Source of the DNA: Sulfuricella denitrificans skB26
GTDB taxonomy: Bacteria; Pseudomonadota; Gammaproteobacteria; Burkholderiales; Sulfuricellaceae
DNA length: 64,000 nt
Assembly (NCBI RefSeq): GCF_000297055.2
Contig: NC_022357.1
Span: 1,364,001-1,428,000 of the forward strand
Direction: 5' to 3'
How positions within the stretch are numbered: the first letter of the stretch is position 1; every line of letters starts with the position of its first letter. Below are positions 10,661 to 17,770 of this stretch, piece after piece. The position numbers were made by a program, and so were the translations under genes. Under the pieces are notes generated by a model, which was not told where the DNA came from, made no database searches, and saw only the letters and a program-made list of their open reading frames with translations.

Positions 10661-11157
10661 TTTACGCGCCTTGCAGAGCGTGGGCCGATGATGACGCGCA
10701 AGGCGAAATGCAGCGACAACAGGCAGAAGCTGACTGGGAAAATAATTCCCATGGCCGCAATCCATTTATCATCGCTGGATACGTTCAGCCATTCGTCGTG
10801 CCAGAAACGCACCGCATGCCAGAACAGGGTGCCGCATACCAGCGTGCAAAAGATGAAGATGGGCCGTTCCAGCCTGTTGCGCCAGGCTTCGCTAATCAGG
10901 TGCGTGGCGATGTCTATTTTGATGTGGCGCTCCCGTACTGCGACCACTGCGCCGAGAAAGCTGACCCACAGTACGAGATATTGGATCAGCGTCGATGCGC
11001 CGGGGATGCCGCTATGAAAAAAGTTGCGCGCGCCGATCTCGAGTAGCGACAGAACCAGCATGGCTACCAGGCAGGCACTGGCAGCTAGCGTTTCTGCGCG
11101 GGTCAGAGATTGCTCGATTCTCGACGGCAAAGAGTATTTGCGGGCGTGGTTGTTCAT
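10657..11157 (-). CDS. dctQ: TRAP transporter small permease (DctQ/TatQ type)
   Basis: Four-helix membrane subunit that pairs with DctM. Signs: 166 aa, four hydrophobic stretches, and the family segment VSFLGAVVAVRERHIKID (Arg-Glu-x-x-His) after helix two. It overlaps dctP (11154-11157) and dctM (10657-10660) by four bases each, the usual coupled arrangement in TRAP operons. Confidence 0.93.
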   Translation of the reverse strand: MNNHARKYSLPSRIEQSLTRAETLAASACLVAMLVLSLLEIGARNFFHSGIPGASTLIQYLVLWVSFLGAVVAVRERHIKIDIATHLISEAWRNRLERPIFIFCTLVCGTLFWHAVRFWHDEWLNVSSDDKWIAAMGIIFPVSFCLLSLHFALRVIIGPRSARRVK

Positions 11158-12167
11158 CGCTGCTTGGCCTTTTTCTCGCGGTATTCGCCAAGCGCCTTGC
11201 GTGCGTGGTCATACACCTCGGTCGGGATGTAACCGCTCTTGGCCAAGTCGGCGGCGGCGCGGTCGCGGATGCTGATTACATCGGCTTCCTTGATATCCTT
11301 CCATCCCAAGGTGGTAGTAACGCCATTCTGTTTCAACACTCCCAGGCTTTTTTCGTTGTCATTGCGTGTTTCAAGCAGCAGTTTTTCGCTGGCTTCGTTG
11401 CCGGTACGCAGTAGTAATTCCTGTAAATCCTTGGGCAGGCGATTGAAAAATTTGCCGGATACAACCAAGCCACCTATGCCATCCGCCATGGGAACTTCAG
11501 TCATGTAGGGTGTTTTTGTGAACCATTGCAGCGCGATGGCGCCGAGAGGCGGCGCAATAACCGTATCGATCAACCCGGTGGACAGGCTGGTAAACACTTC
11601 GGTAATCGGTAGCGGAACAGGAGCGATATTGCTGGCGGTAAAAAATGCGGCGCTAAGCGGGTCTCCTTGCCATTGCCAGATGCGGTGTTTTTTCAGGTCG
11701 TCCATGGAGTTTATCGGCGTACGGGAAAAGAACCGGACAAAGCCGACTTCCATCCACCCCAGCAATTCATAATCGTTCTTGCGAAAACCGGCGCGGATTT
11801 CCGGCATCATCTGTGCCCGCACATAATCGACTTCTTCGTAGTTTCGGAACAGGAATGGAATTTCCAGTACGCGTGCCGGAGAATAAATGGAGCCGATGCC
11901 ATGCCCTGTCATGGCAGCGCCGTGAATTTGACCAAAGCGAATTTTTCGCAGCATGTCGGGTTCGTCTCCCGAAACGCCGCCGGGATAGAACTTGAACTTG
12001 AGACGGCCCTGGCTTTCTTTTTCTACCTTGCCCGCCCATTCCGCAATCACATTCATCCAGGTCGAGCCTGCCGGCGCGAGGGTGGCGAATTTCAGCACAT
12101 AAGTTTCATCCGCCCGTGCAGTAAACGCACACAGCAGCAACAGGAAAAACACCCATTTTCTTATCAT
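11154..12167 (-). CDS. dctP: TRAP transporter solute-binding protein (DctP/TatP type)
   Basis: Periplasmic protein that captures the substrate for the DctQM permease. It has an N-terminal signal peptide ending ARA-DET, then YVLKFATLAPAGSTW, the FYPGGVSGDE ligand loop and a conserved TPINSMDDLKKHRIW segment. Length 337 aa is typical. ATG 12167 overlaps the upstream stop as TGATG with GAGGAGG ahead of it; a TTG codon at 12170 is less likely. Pairing with a TatT gene places it in the TatP branch. The ligand is not predictable by eye. Confidence 0.94.
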   Translation of the reverse strand: MIRKWVFFLLLLCAFTARADETYVLKFATLAPAGSTWMNVIAEWAGKVEKESQGRLKFKFYPGGVSGDEPDMLRKIRFGQIHGAAMTGHGIGSIYSPARVLEIPFLFRNYEEVDYVRAQMMPEIRAGFRKNDYELLGWMEVGFVRFFSRTPINSMDDLKKHRIWQWQGDPLSAAFFTASNIAPVPLPITEVFTSLSTGLIDTVIAPPLGAIALQWFTKTPYMTEVPMADGIGGLVVSGKFFNRLPKDLQELLLRTGNEASEKLLLETRNDNEKSLGVLKQNGVTTTLGWKDIKEADVISIRDRAAADLAKSGYIPTEVYDHARKALGEYREKKAKQR

Positions 12168-13042
12168 CAAAATAATTCCTCCTCATTTTTTAGCAGGTTT
12201 TTTGCTTTGTGTTGAGCGATTGCGTTGGCAAGCGCCATCTCTGAAAAATTATCCGGCGGCGTGTCGACTACCGCGGTGAGCTTGTCGTGGAATGCCTTGC
12301 GGTTACCTTGCTGCACCGCGAGATATTGTGCATACAGCACGTCAGCAATAAGCAATTTGCCTTGTGTGATATTTCGCGCTTTGCCGAAATGCATTTCGGA
12401 CAGCGCGAAATTGCCTCCCAGCATCGGTGGGCGGCTGCCATACCATACTCCGAAGAAGATATGGGGGCCGCCGAAATAGAAGGTTTCATCGAGTTCCAGC
12501 ACCCGCTGCATAAGTGCCTCCGCCTTCCCCATATCGGCGATACGTGCCGGGTCGGTACGGTTCATGTCGATCCACTTGGCCCAGTTGGATGCAGCCCAGA
12601 ATAGGTCAGGAACCGCATCGCGTCCAAGAGTTGCCAGCTTTTGATGCAGCACGTCCAGCTGCATGTTCATGGGATCCCCCAGTCCGGCTGTCTCCAGTGC
12701 CGCCAAGGCATGTTCCAGCCCTCTGCGATAGAGCGCTGAAGCACGTACAGGGTTATCGTCCTCGACAAAGCCGAATGTATAGCCATAAAAACCTTGCGCC
12801 GCATGGATTCTCAGTTCACGGTTGGCAGGTAATTCACGAGTCAGGCTTTCCACCAGCTTGAGATTGGCGGGAATCGCAGCCTTGGCCAACTCCAGATCGG
12901 GCTCCCGGTTCATCGCAGCCACACCGCTATCCATGATCGACAGCGAGGAACGCGCTACGATCTGTCCCGTGGAGCAGGCATTCAACAGCAATGCGCACAA
13001 GCCGATCAAAGCCAGCCTCAGTATATTTTTCGGGGATCTCAT
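12167..13042 (-). CDS. TatT-family TRAP-associated lipoprotein
   Basis: First gene of the TRAP operon. Lipoprotein with lipobox LLNAC near residue 23, then an all-helical TPR-like body with family features such as YGYTFGFVEDD, ALYRRGLEHAL, FWAASNWAKWIDMN and YFGGPHIFFGVWYGSRPPMLGG. The family is known from Treponema Tp0956 (TatT), a trimeric periplasmic protein that docks with the solute-binding protein and is thought to deliver hydrophobic ligands. ATG 13042 is chosen because AAAGGT lies upstream; the in-frame ATG at 13069 lacks a ribosome site. About 291 aa. Confidence 0.88.
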   Translation of the reverse strand: MRSPKNILRLALIGLCALLLNACSTGQIVARSSLSIMDSGVAAMNREPDLELAKAAIPANLKLVESLTRELPANRELRIHAAQGFYGYTFGFVEDDNPVRASALYRRGLEHALAALETAGLGDPMNMQLDVLHQKLATLGRDAVPDLFWAASNWAKWIDMNRTDPARIADMGKAEALMQRVLELDETFYFGGPHIFFGVWYGSRPPMLGGNFALSEMHFGKARNITQGKLLIADVLYAQYLAVQQGNRKAFHDKLTAVVDTPPDNFSEMALANAIAQHKAKNLLKNEEELF

Positions 13043-13213
13043 TTTTATGAACCTTTGCTTATTACCCAAAACAAGATAATACCCAAAAGTCAGGCATGAT
13101 ATGCCGGTTTGTTTAAATCAATGAGCCAGTGCGTGGCTGTGGTAAAATTACGCGCTTCGATTTATGTGTGGATTGCAGCAGTGCTTTCCAAAAATCGTCA
13201 TAAATAAATCCAT

Positions 13214-13300
13214 GCCCGGGTGGTGAAATAGGTAGACACAAGGGACTTAAAATCCCTCGGCTTAACGGCTGTACCGGTTCGATTCCGGTCCCGGGCACCA
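13214..13300 (+). tRNA. tRNA-Leu (UAA anticodon)
   Basis: An 87-base class II tRNA: acceptor GCCCGGG pairs with CCCGGGC, the anticodon stem is AGGGA/TCCCT around CTTAAAA (anticodon TAA), a long variable arm follows, then T-arm ACCGG-TTCGATT-CCGGT and an encoded CCA end. It decodes UUA. Such tRNA 3' ends are common integration targets; the next kilobase carries mobile-element debris. Confidence 0.97.
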
Positions 13301-13402
13301 ATAAAAACAATTGGTTAGAATATTATATCTGGCCTGTTTGCTTTTGAGTGTGACGGAAACGTGGCAATTCCAACACATTCTCCAACTGACCGAGTTCATC
13401 CG

Positions 13403-13543
13403 TGAATCGCCCCGCTCAAGCTAGACACCTTATAAGCCTTGAACTAGAGGCAACAAGGAGGTGTTATGAGCAGCAAACGTTAGAGTTCGAAAAAAATTAT
13501 TTCAACCGGCTCGTAAAGTGTCAAGTGGAGCCGGGGCGATTCA
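13403..13543. mobile_element. 141-bp internally deleted IS3-type insertion sequence remnant (MITE-like)
   Basis: Two inverted ends remain: TGAATCGCCCC at 13403-13413 and its complement GGGGCGATTCA at 13533-13543, with similarity extending about 30 bp inward. Just inside the left end is a strong ribosome site, AAGGAGGTG, then ATG AGC AGC AAA CGT TAG, resembling a transposase start cut short. Inside the right end comes TTATTTCAACCGG, similar to the tail of IS3-family elements. The transposase body is missing, so it cannot move by itself. No clear target duplication is seen. Assignment to IS3 is from recalled end sequences. Confidence 0.62.
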
Positions 13544-13562
13544 GAGAGCTTGAAGGGAGAGA

Positions 13563-14285
13563 TTGTTGGCGATTGCCGGGACGAATCGCGCACGGCGCAC
13601 GGCGGGTCTTATCGTGGCGTCTGTACTGTGCGGGGTCATCGTGTTGGGGGTGGCCAAGTGGCCCGAAATCCAGTTCGAACTCGGCTATGCATACGAAATC
13701 GGAAACTTCCACGGCTGGTCCCCCGGTTTCACCCAGGACTACCGAAAGGCGGCCCATTGGCTGGCCAGAGCGGCAAAGGAGAACCATCCCCGAGCGCAGT
13801 ACAAGCTGGGCATTCTCCATGCCCAAGGCTGGGGCGTGCCCAGGAACGGCAACCGGGCCGTGGAATGGTTCACCCGGTCCGCCCGGAACGGCTACGGACC
13901 CGCCTGCTACCATCTCGGCTGGATGTATCATAAGGGCGATGGCGTGCCCCGGGATGATGGCCGGGCAATTCGATTGCTGGAACAGGCGGCCAGCCAGGGC
14001 ATGGCCGCGGCTCACTTGGCCTTGGGCAGGTTTTATGAGCGCGGCGAAGGCGTGTCGGTGGATGCAGTCCAGGCCCTCAAGTGGTATGCCCTGGCTGTGC
14101 ATTTCGCCCGATCCCGGCCGGGACTGTTCGACAACGCGGCATTCGCAGAGCGTGCTCTTGCCGCCTTTGATGCGCTGACCGCACGGATGGACCATTCCAG
14201 CGCAGAACAGGGTCGGATGCTTACACCCTCAAAGGTCGTGCTGGTTCAAGTCCGACCCCGGCACCACTTCAATTCTATTAGCTAA
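13563..14285 (+). CDS. Sel1-repeat protein with N-terminal membrane anchor
   Basis: 240 aa. One hydrophobic segment (residues about 14-31), then at least four Sel1-like repeats with A-x-x-x-L-G-x-x-Y/H-x-x-G-x-G-V-x-x-D patterns (QYKLGILHAQGWGVPRN, CYHLGWMYHKGDGVPRD, HLALGRFYERGEGVSVD). Sel1 repeats are protein-binding scaffolds; no specific role can be given. Start is TTG 13563 with GGGAG upstream; another TTG follows at once. The gene looks more GC-rich than its neighbours. Its last residues (TPSKVVLVQVRPRHHFN) come from a tRNA-3'-end-like sequence, so the natural C-terminus may have been replaced. Confidence 0.75.
   Translation: MLAIAGTNRARRTAGLIVASVLCGVIVLGVAKWPEIQFELGYAYEIGNFHGWSPGFTQDYRKAAHWLARAAKENHPRAQYKLGILHAQGWGVPRNGNRAVEWFTRSARNGYGPACYHLGWMYHKGDGVPRDDGRAIRLLEQAASQGMAAAHLALGRFYERGEGVSVDAVQALKWYALAVHFARSRPGLFDNAAFAERALAAFDALTARMDHSSAEQGRMLTPSKVVLVQVRPRHHFNSIS
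14233..14266 (+). pseudogene. tRNA 3'-end-like fragment (Leu-type), possible attachment-site scar
   Basis: The stretch ends CTGGTTCAAGTCCGACCC and CGGCACCA, i.e. a T-arm with TTCAAGT loop, an acceptor 3' strand and an encoded CCA, as in leucine tRNAs. No 5' half exists upstream. The T-stem has one mismatch and the acceptor side appears one base short, so it is a fragment rather than a working tRNA. It lies inside the 3' end of the Sel1 ORF. It differs in sequence from the 13214-13300 tRNA, so it is not a simple duplicate of it. Confidence 0.5.
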
Positions 14286-14303
14286 GTTTGCGCTCGCGAA
14301 GCT

Positions 14304-14858
14304 TCAGCGAAAGGGCGACGGAGCTTTCAGCTTCGCCAGTTTGACTTGAATTCTGACGTTATTGTCAGCGATCCAAATTTCTTCATCCTGAATGGTCAGT
14401 TGCAACTGCATGGTGCGTTGTACCATCGTTGCCAGGGCTTGACTGGTGGTTTCCGACAGGTTGATTACGGTCAGGTTGTTGAGCCGTTCGAGTTTGCTGC
14501 CGTTCTGGTTCCACCAGATATCGGCGCCACGGCCGCCATAGGTATACACGACTACCTGCCTTGAGCGGCCACAGGCTTTGCGTATAAGTTTTTCATCTGG
14601 CAAACCCACGTCTATCCAGAGTTCAATGGAGCCGGTCAAGTCCTTTTGCCACAGATCGGGTTCTTCATCGGTGCTCAGCCCCTTGCCGAACGACAATGCC
14701 TCATCGGCGTGCAACCCAAATGCCAGCACTCGTACCATCATGCGTTCATCGGTTTCCGAGGGGTGCTGGGCGATAGTGAGCGCATGGTCATGGTAATAGT
14801 TGCGATCCATGTTGGCGATTTGCAACTCGGCTTTGAAGATGGTTGATTTAATGGCCAT
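14304..14858 (-). CDS. yaeQ: YaeQ family protein
   Basis: Small soluble protein with a PD-(D/E)XK-like fold and no settled function; E. coli YaeQ was first reported in connection with RfaH bypass. Recognised by the start MAIKSTIFKAELQIANMDR, then YYHDHALTIAQHPSETDERMMVR, WIDVGLPDEKLIRKA and WWNQNGSKLERL. 184 aa, full length. Convergent with the Sel1 gene and divergent from the S4 gene at 15008. Confidence 0.92.
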   Translation of the reverse strand: MAIKSTIFKAELQIANMDRNYYHDHALTIAQHPSETDERMMVRVLAFGLHADEALSFGKGLSTDEEPDLWQKDLTGSIELWIDVGLPDEKLIRKACGRSRQVVVYTYGGRGADIWWNQNGSKLERLNNLTVINLSETTSQALATMVQRTMQLQLTIQDEEIWIADNNVRIQVKLAKLKAPSPFR

Positions 14859-15007
14859 AATTTTACTGTTTCAGTTGTCGTGGGTGTCACATCAGGGATG
14901 CGAAGAATAACCGATTTGGTTGCGTGCGCGAAGTGTCTGACCGAGGCATGGTTGACACTAAATTTGCGGCGTCGTACCGTGGCGAATCAATATTTCTGGA
15001 ATCTTTC

Positions 15008-15226
15008 ATGCAAACCGTAGAAATCCCGCTTAAAGGCGAATATGTTGAACTCTGCAACCTGCTCAAACTTGCCGGCGTGGCAGACAGTGGCGGGCGCGGG
15101 AAAATCCTGGTCGCTGAGGGACGGGTTACTGTGGACGGGCAGCCAGAGAGTCGCAAAACGGCGAAAATTCGTGCCGGTCAGGTCGTCGAATGTCTTGGGG
15201 TGCGGATTGCTGTCGTGGGTCTGTAA
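15008..15226 (+). CDS. S4-like RNA-binding protein (YbcJ type)
   Basis: A 72-residue protein that is a single S4 domain: EYVELCNLLKLAGVADSGGRGK followed in sequence by ILVAEGRVTVDGQPE, the RNA-binding helix-turn and beta-hairpin of the YbcJ/YaaA family. Probably binds structured RNA; the target is unknown. ATG 15008 gives the family N-terminus MQTVEIPLKGEYVEL; the open frame further upstream adds unrelated residues. Confidence 0.85.
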   Translation: MQTVEIPLKGEYVELCNLLKLAGVADSGGRGKILVAEGRVTVDGQPESRKTAKIRAGQVVECLGVRIAVVGL

Positions 15227-15285
15227 TCAGGGTTAATGGCGCTATAATCTTCGCTATTCGAGCCATATTATCAACCCTGCTTAAC

Positions 15286-15621
15286 ATGTCGAACCCATTT
15301 ACAGCCTGCTGGACGAGCAAAGGAAACAATCTTTGCCTTGGCCAATGGGAAATCCACTACCTTGGCCGGTCTCTGGCCATCGATGCCGAGCGGCGCGAGA
15401 AAGACATGGGCACCTTCGGCATATTCAGCTACATCTACCTTGATGATGAAGATTTTGCCGAAGGGTTGCTAGAGGACGACTGGATTCTTGAGCACGCCGG
15501 ATGGCTGGCCGATCTTTTTTCCGAGCACGAGATTCCCGTGGATGAGGCGCACATGCGCTGGTTCTATCAGGCGGCCAATCCTCATGACTGGCGGTGTGGC
15601 AGTTGCGGCGGGTGCCTCTAG
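15286..15621 (+). CDS. Conserved-looking hypothetical protein with C-terminal cysteine cluster
   Basis: 111 aa, acidic and soluble, no signal peptide, unrecognised. A TATAAT hexamer at 15243-15248 sits about 40 bp upstream of ATG 15286. The sequence is rich in aromatic and acidic residues (YIYLDDEDFAEGLLEDDW) and ends WRCGSCGGCL, a C-x-x-C-x-x-C motif that could bind a metal or be redox active. Its stop overlaps the stop of the convergent thioredoxin gene by four bases. Function unknown. Confidence 0.65.
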   Translation: MSNPFTACWTSKGNNLCLGQWEIHYLGRSLAIDAERREKDMGTFGIFSYIYLDDEDFAEGLLEDDWILEHAGWLADLFSEHEIPVDEAHMRWFYQAANPHDWRCGSCGGCL

Positions 15622-16004
15622 ACGTCAGCGGGTTGAAGCTCAGACTCGGTTGCATCGTTTCCGGCGGTATGGCGCTCGATAAAGCTATCGAGAAAACGAC
15701 GCAGAAAGCCTTCGGTCTGTGAGCTGTGAAAACGGTCGATTTCCTGCCCGCGGCTGTACGCGATAACTGTCGGGAAGCCTCTTGCCTGATGCCGACCGGC
15801 GATACGCATGTTTTCGTCTGCATCGACTTTCGCCAGCACAAATTTGCCGTCGTATTCCTTGACCAGTCTTTCCAGCATCGGCCCCAGCACACGACACGGG
15901 CTGCACCATTCGGCGCCGATATCCAGCAACACTGGCACCTCGTGCGAACGGGCAACCACTAGTTCGTCGAAATCGTCTTCTTCTACGTCGTAAGAGAGAA
16001 TCAT
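15618..16004 (-). CDS. Thioredoxin-like protein
   Basis: Cytoplasmic thioredoxin fold with active site WCSPC (Cys34, Cys37) instead of WCGPC, then the LAKVDADENMRIAGRHQARG strand and the cis-proline loop GFPTVIAY. 128 aa with a C-terminal extension of about 20 residues. The Gly-to-Ser change in the active site also occurs in the N-terminal domain of YbbN/CnoX, a chaperone-like thioredoxin, so disulfide reductase activity should not be assumed. Confidence 0.9.
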   Translation of the reverse strand: MILSYDVEEDDFDELVVARSHEVPVLLDIGAEWCSPCRVLGPMLERLVKEYDGKFVLAKVDADENMRIAGRHQARGFPTVIAYSRGQEIDRFHSSQTEGFLRRFLDSFIERHTAGNDATESELQPADV

Positions 16005-16091
16005 TGTCTTGAATAATCTGAATTAAGGGCAGGCAATAGTTTAAACAAGCTGTTCGCTTTTAGCCACTGCCCAGATGGGTAACCCGTGAGG

Positions 16092-16730
16092 TTAATGTGC
16101 CTTCCTGGCGGGGGGGCGTTTTGTTGGTGACGGTAAATTGAGGTCATCCATCAGTGCCAGAATTCGGTCGGCCACTTCCTGAGGCGGGGTGGCATAGGCA
16201 AACTTGCCGAGAAAGCTTCCATCCGGCCCCAGCAGGTACATGCCTGCCGAGTGGTCCACCGAATAATTGTCTTTTTCTGCGCCCGGTTCCCAGTGTTTTT
16301 CATACCGTACCTTGAAGTGGTCGGCTACGCGTCGCACCAGTTCCGGCGAGCCGGTGAGGCCGATGATGCGCGGGTGGAAATACGCGGTATAGCGGCGCAA
16401 CACTTCGGGAGTATCCCGTTCCGGGTCCACGGTCACGAACAAGGGTTGCAACTGCTCGGCCCGGCTGCCTAGTTTTTCCATGATCAGCGATATTTCCGCC
16501 AGGGTGGTCGGGCAGATATCCGGGCAGAAAGTGTAACCGAAGGCGATGAGCTGAAAGCTGCCACGAAAATCCTGATCGGAAATCGCTCGTCCCTTGGTAT
16601 CCATCAGTAAATAACGGGAAACGATCCCGATTTTCGGCTGATCATCCTCAACGGGCGAAGAGGGCTCTGCCCAGGCAGGCGCCGTGCATAGAAGAGCTGC
16701 AGTCAGGATGGAAAGATACAATCTATTCAT
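16092..16730 (-). CDS. SCO1/SenC family copper chaperone
   Basis: Periplasmic, thioredoxin-fold protein that delivers copper to the CuA site of cytochrome oxidase or acts in thiol redox. Signal peptide at 1-21 (AWA-EPS). Copper ligands: Cys69 and Cys73 (TFCPDICP) and His160 (YSVDHSAGMY); VDPERDTPEVL is the conserved family strand. 212 aa, full length. Followed four bases later by the hypothetical gene at 16735. No oxidase genes lie in the window. Confidence 0.93.
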   Translation of the reverse strand: MNRLYLSILTAALLCTAPAWAEPSSPVEDDQPKIGIVSRYLLMDTKGRAISDQDFRGSFQLIAFGYTFCPDICPTTLAEISLIMEKLGSRAEQLQPLFVTVDPERDTPEVLRRYTAYFHPRIIGLTGSPELVRRVADHFKVRYEKHWEPGAEKDNYSVDHSAGMYLLGPDGSFLGKFAYATPPQEVADRILALMDDLNLPSPTKRPPARKAH

Positions 16731-16734
16731 GGTG

Positions 16735-17088
16735 TTACTTCACCACTGAGGCTGGTACGGCAGCCTGCAAGCGCTGAATTGCTTCATCGACTTGTCCGTT
16801 GAGAGTAGGGCCATCAGGGCAGGTCGTCTGCTCGTTCTTGTTATGGTCCAGAAAGGCCTTGTTGGTGGCCTCCTCGAAAGCCGCTCCGTAGCGCCGCGAC
16901 TTGGGTGCGTGCTGAATTATCACAGACTTGATGAGGGAGGCGGTTTCTGCGTAGCCGCAGGCAAGTGCTTGCCCGTTGAGGCTACCCAAAATCTGAGTCT
17001 CCGCCAGACCCGCATCAGTGATGGAGTCAGTCGCGTGGGCGGAGAGTGCCAGGCTCAGGCAACACAGCAGAAGGGCGGAACGCTTCAT
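16735..17088 (-). CDS. Hypothetical periplasmic protein
   Basis: 117 aa with a clear signal peptide (MKRSALLLCCLSLALSAHA) and a mature part without recognised domains; it holds two cysteines (ALACGYAE and EQTTCPDG) that could form a disulfide. ATG 17088 has AAAAGGAAAAG upstream and is preferred over the longer open frame reaching 17565. It probably shares a transcript with the SCO1-like gene, being 4 bp upstream of it, which hints at a redox or metal role, but nothing more can be said. Confidence 0.7.
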   Translation of the reverse strand: MKRSALLLCCLSLALSAHATDSITDAGLAETQILGSLNGQALACGYAETASLIKSVIIQHAPKSRRYGAAFEEATNKAFLDHNKNEQTTCPDGPTLNGQVDEAIQRLQAAVPASVVK

Positions 17089-17208
17089 ATTACTTTTCCT
17101 TTTGAATTTCATGGATGGATCATGTCGGGAATTATAGCAGTCTTGATGAAACCGGAAGTTGCTATGATGAAATGTGAAGCCGCCTGATTCGGCATTTGAA
17201 GGAAAAAC

Positions 17209-17763
17209 ATGCACCCCGCTCTGCGCACTCTGATTCTGGGTATTGTGGCCGTTGGTCTGGCAGGTTGCTCCACCCCCAATCCGCGTTACCAATCCATTTA
17301 CCGCTATGAACCGCCTGCCGATAGCGCAGGACAGGCTTGCCTGGAAAAATGCGGTCAGAAAATGGAGGTGTGCCAGCAACGCTGCACAGCGGATTACCAG
17401 ACTTGCCTGGCAGACATAGCACCATTGGTGGAAGAGCGGTACGGCGAGGCCCTCAAGCGCTATGCGGCTGAACTGGATCGCTATCGTTGGGAACTGGAGC
17501 ATTATCAGCTGTACTTGTCCATGCGCTGGCGTGATTCCATCTGGTATGGCCATGGGTTTTACCACCCCTGGCCTGAACCATACTATTTTCCACCTGTTGC
17601 GCCGAAAAAACCCACCCGCGACGAGGCGTTCGACCGGCTAAGGAAGGAAAGGTGCGAGGTTGAATGCGGCTGTCAGCCGATTTATGACGCCTGCTTTCTT
17701 GCCTGCGGCGGCAAGCGGATACAAGAGGTGAGGTGCATCACGGATTGCCCTGAGGGAAAATGA
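17209..17763 (+). CDS. Cysteine-rich lipoprotein with repeated CX3C motifs
   Basis: 184 aa. Lipobox VGLAGC (Cys20). The mature protein has twin CX3C motifs near its N-terminus (Cys44/48 and 55/59, then Cys66) and three more near its C-terminus (149/153 with 155, 162/166, 176/180), separated by a charged, aromatic helix (ALKRYAAELDRYRWELEHYQ) and a Pro/Tyr-rich stretch. Paired CX3C helices recall the disulfide-linked coiled-coil helix-coiled-coil helix fold, but homology is not claimed. Probably outer-membrane attached and disulfide bonded. No family recognised. Confidence 0.72.
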   Translation: MHPALRTLILGIVAVGLAGCSTPNPRYQSIYRYEPPADSAGQACLEKCGQKMEVCQQRCTADYQTCLADIAPLVEERYGEALKRYAAELDRYRWELEHYQLYLSMRWRDSIWYGHGFYHPWPEPYYFPPVAPKKPTRDEAFDRLRKERCEVECGCQPIYDACFLACGGKRIQEVRCITDCPEGK

Positions 17764-17770
17764 CAGATTC

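Noticed and set aside
13402-14178. 258-codon plus-strand ORF overlapping the Sel1 gene
   Set aside because: It starts in the IS end and its later codons are the Sel1 gene in another frame, with Trp/Arg/Pro-rich composition and no fold; the Sel1 frame shows clear repeats.
13214-14266. Integrated element bounded by direct repeats of tRNA-Leu(UAA)
   Set aside because: The tRNA-like end at 14266 does not match the 13214 tRNA closely enough to be its duplicate, and no integrase lies between them.
17089-17565. Long upstream extension of the hypothetical gene at 16735
   Set aside because: It lies across the start of the opposite-strand lipoprotein gene, and ATG 17088 has a good ribosome site and a signal peptide right after it.
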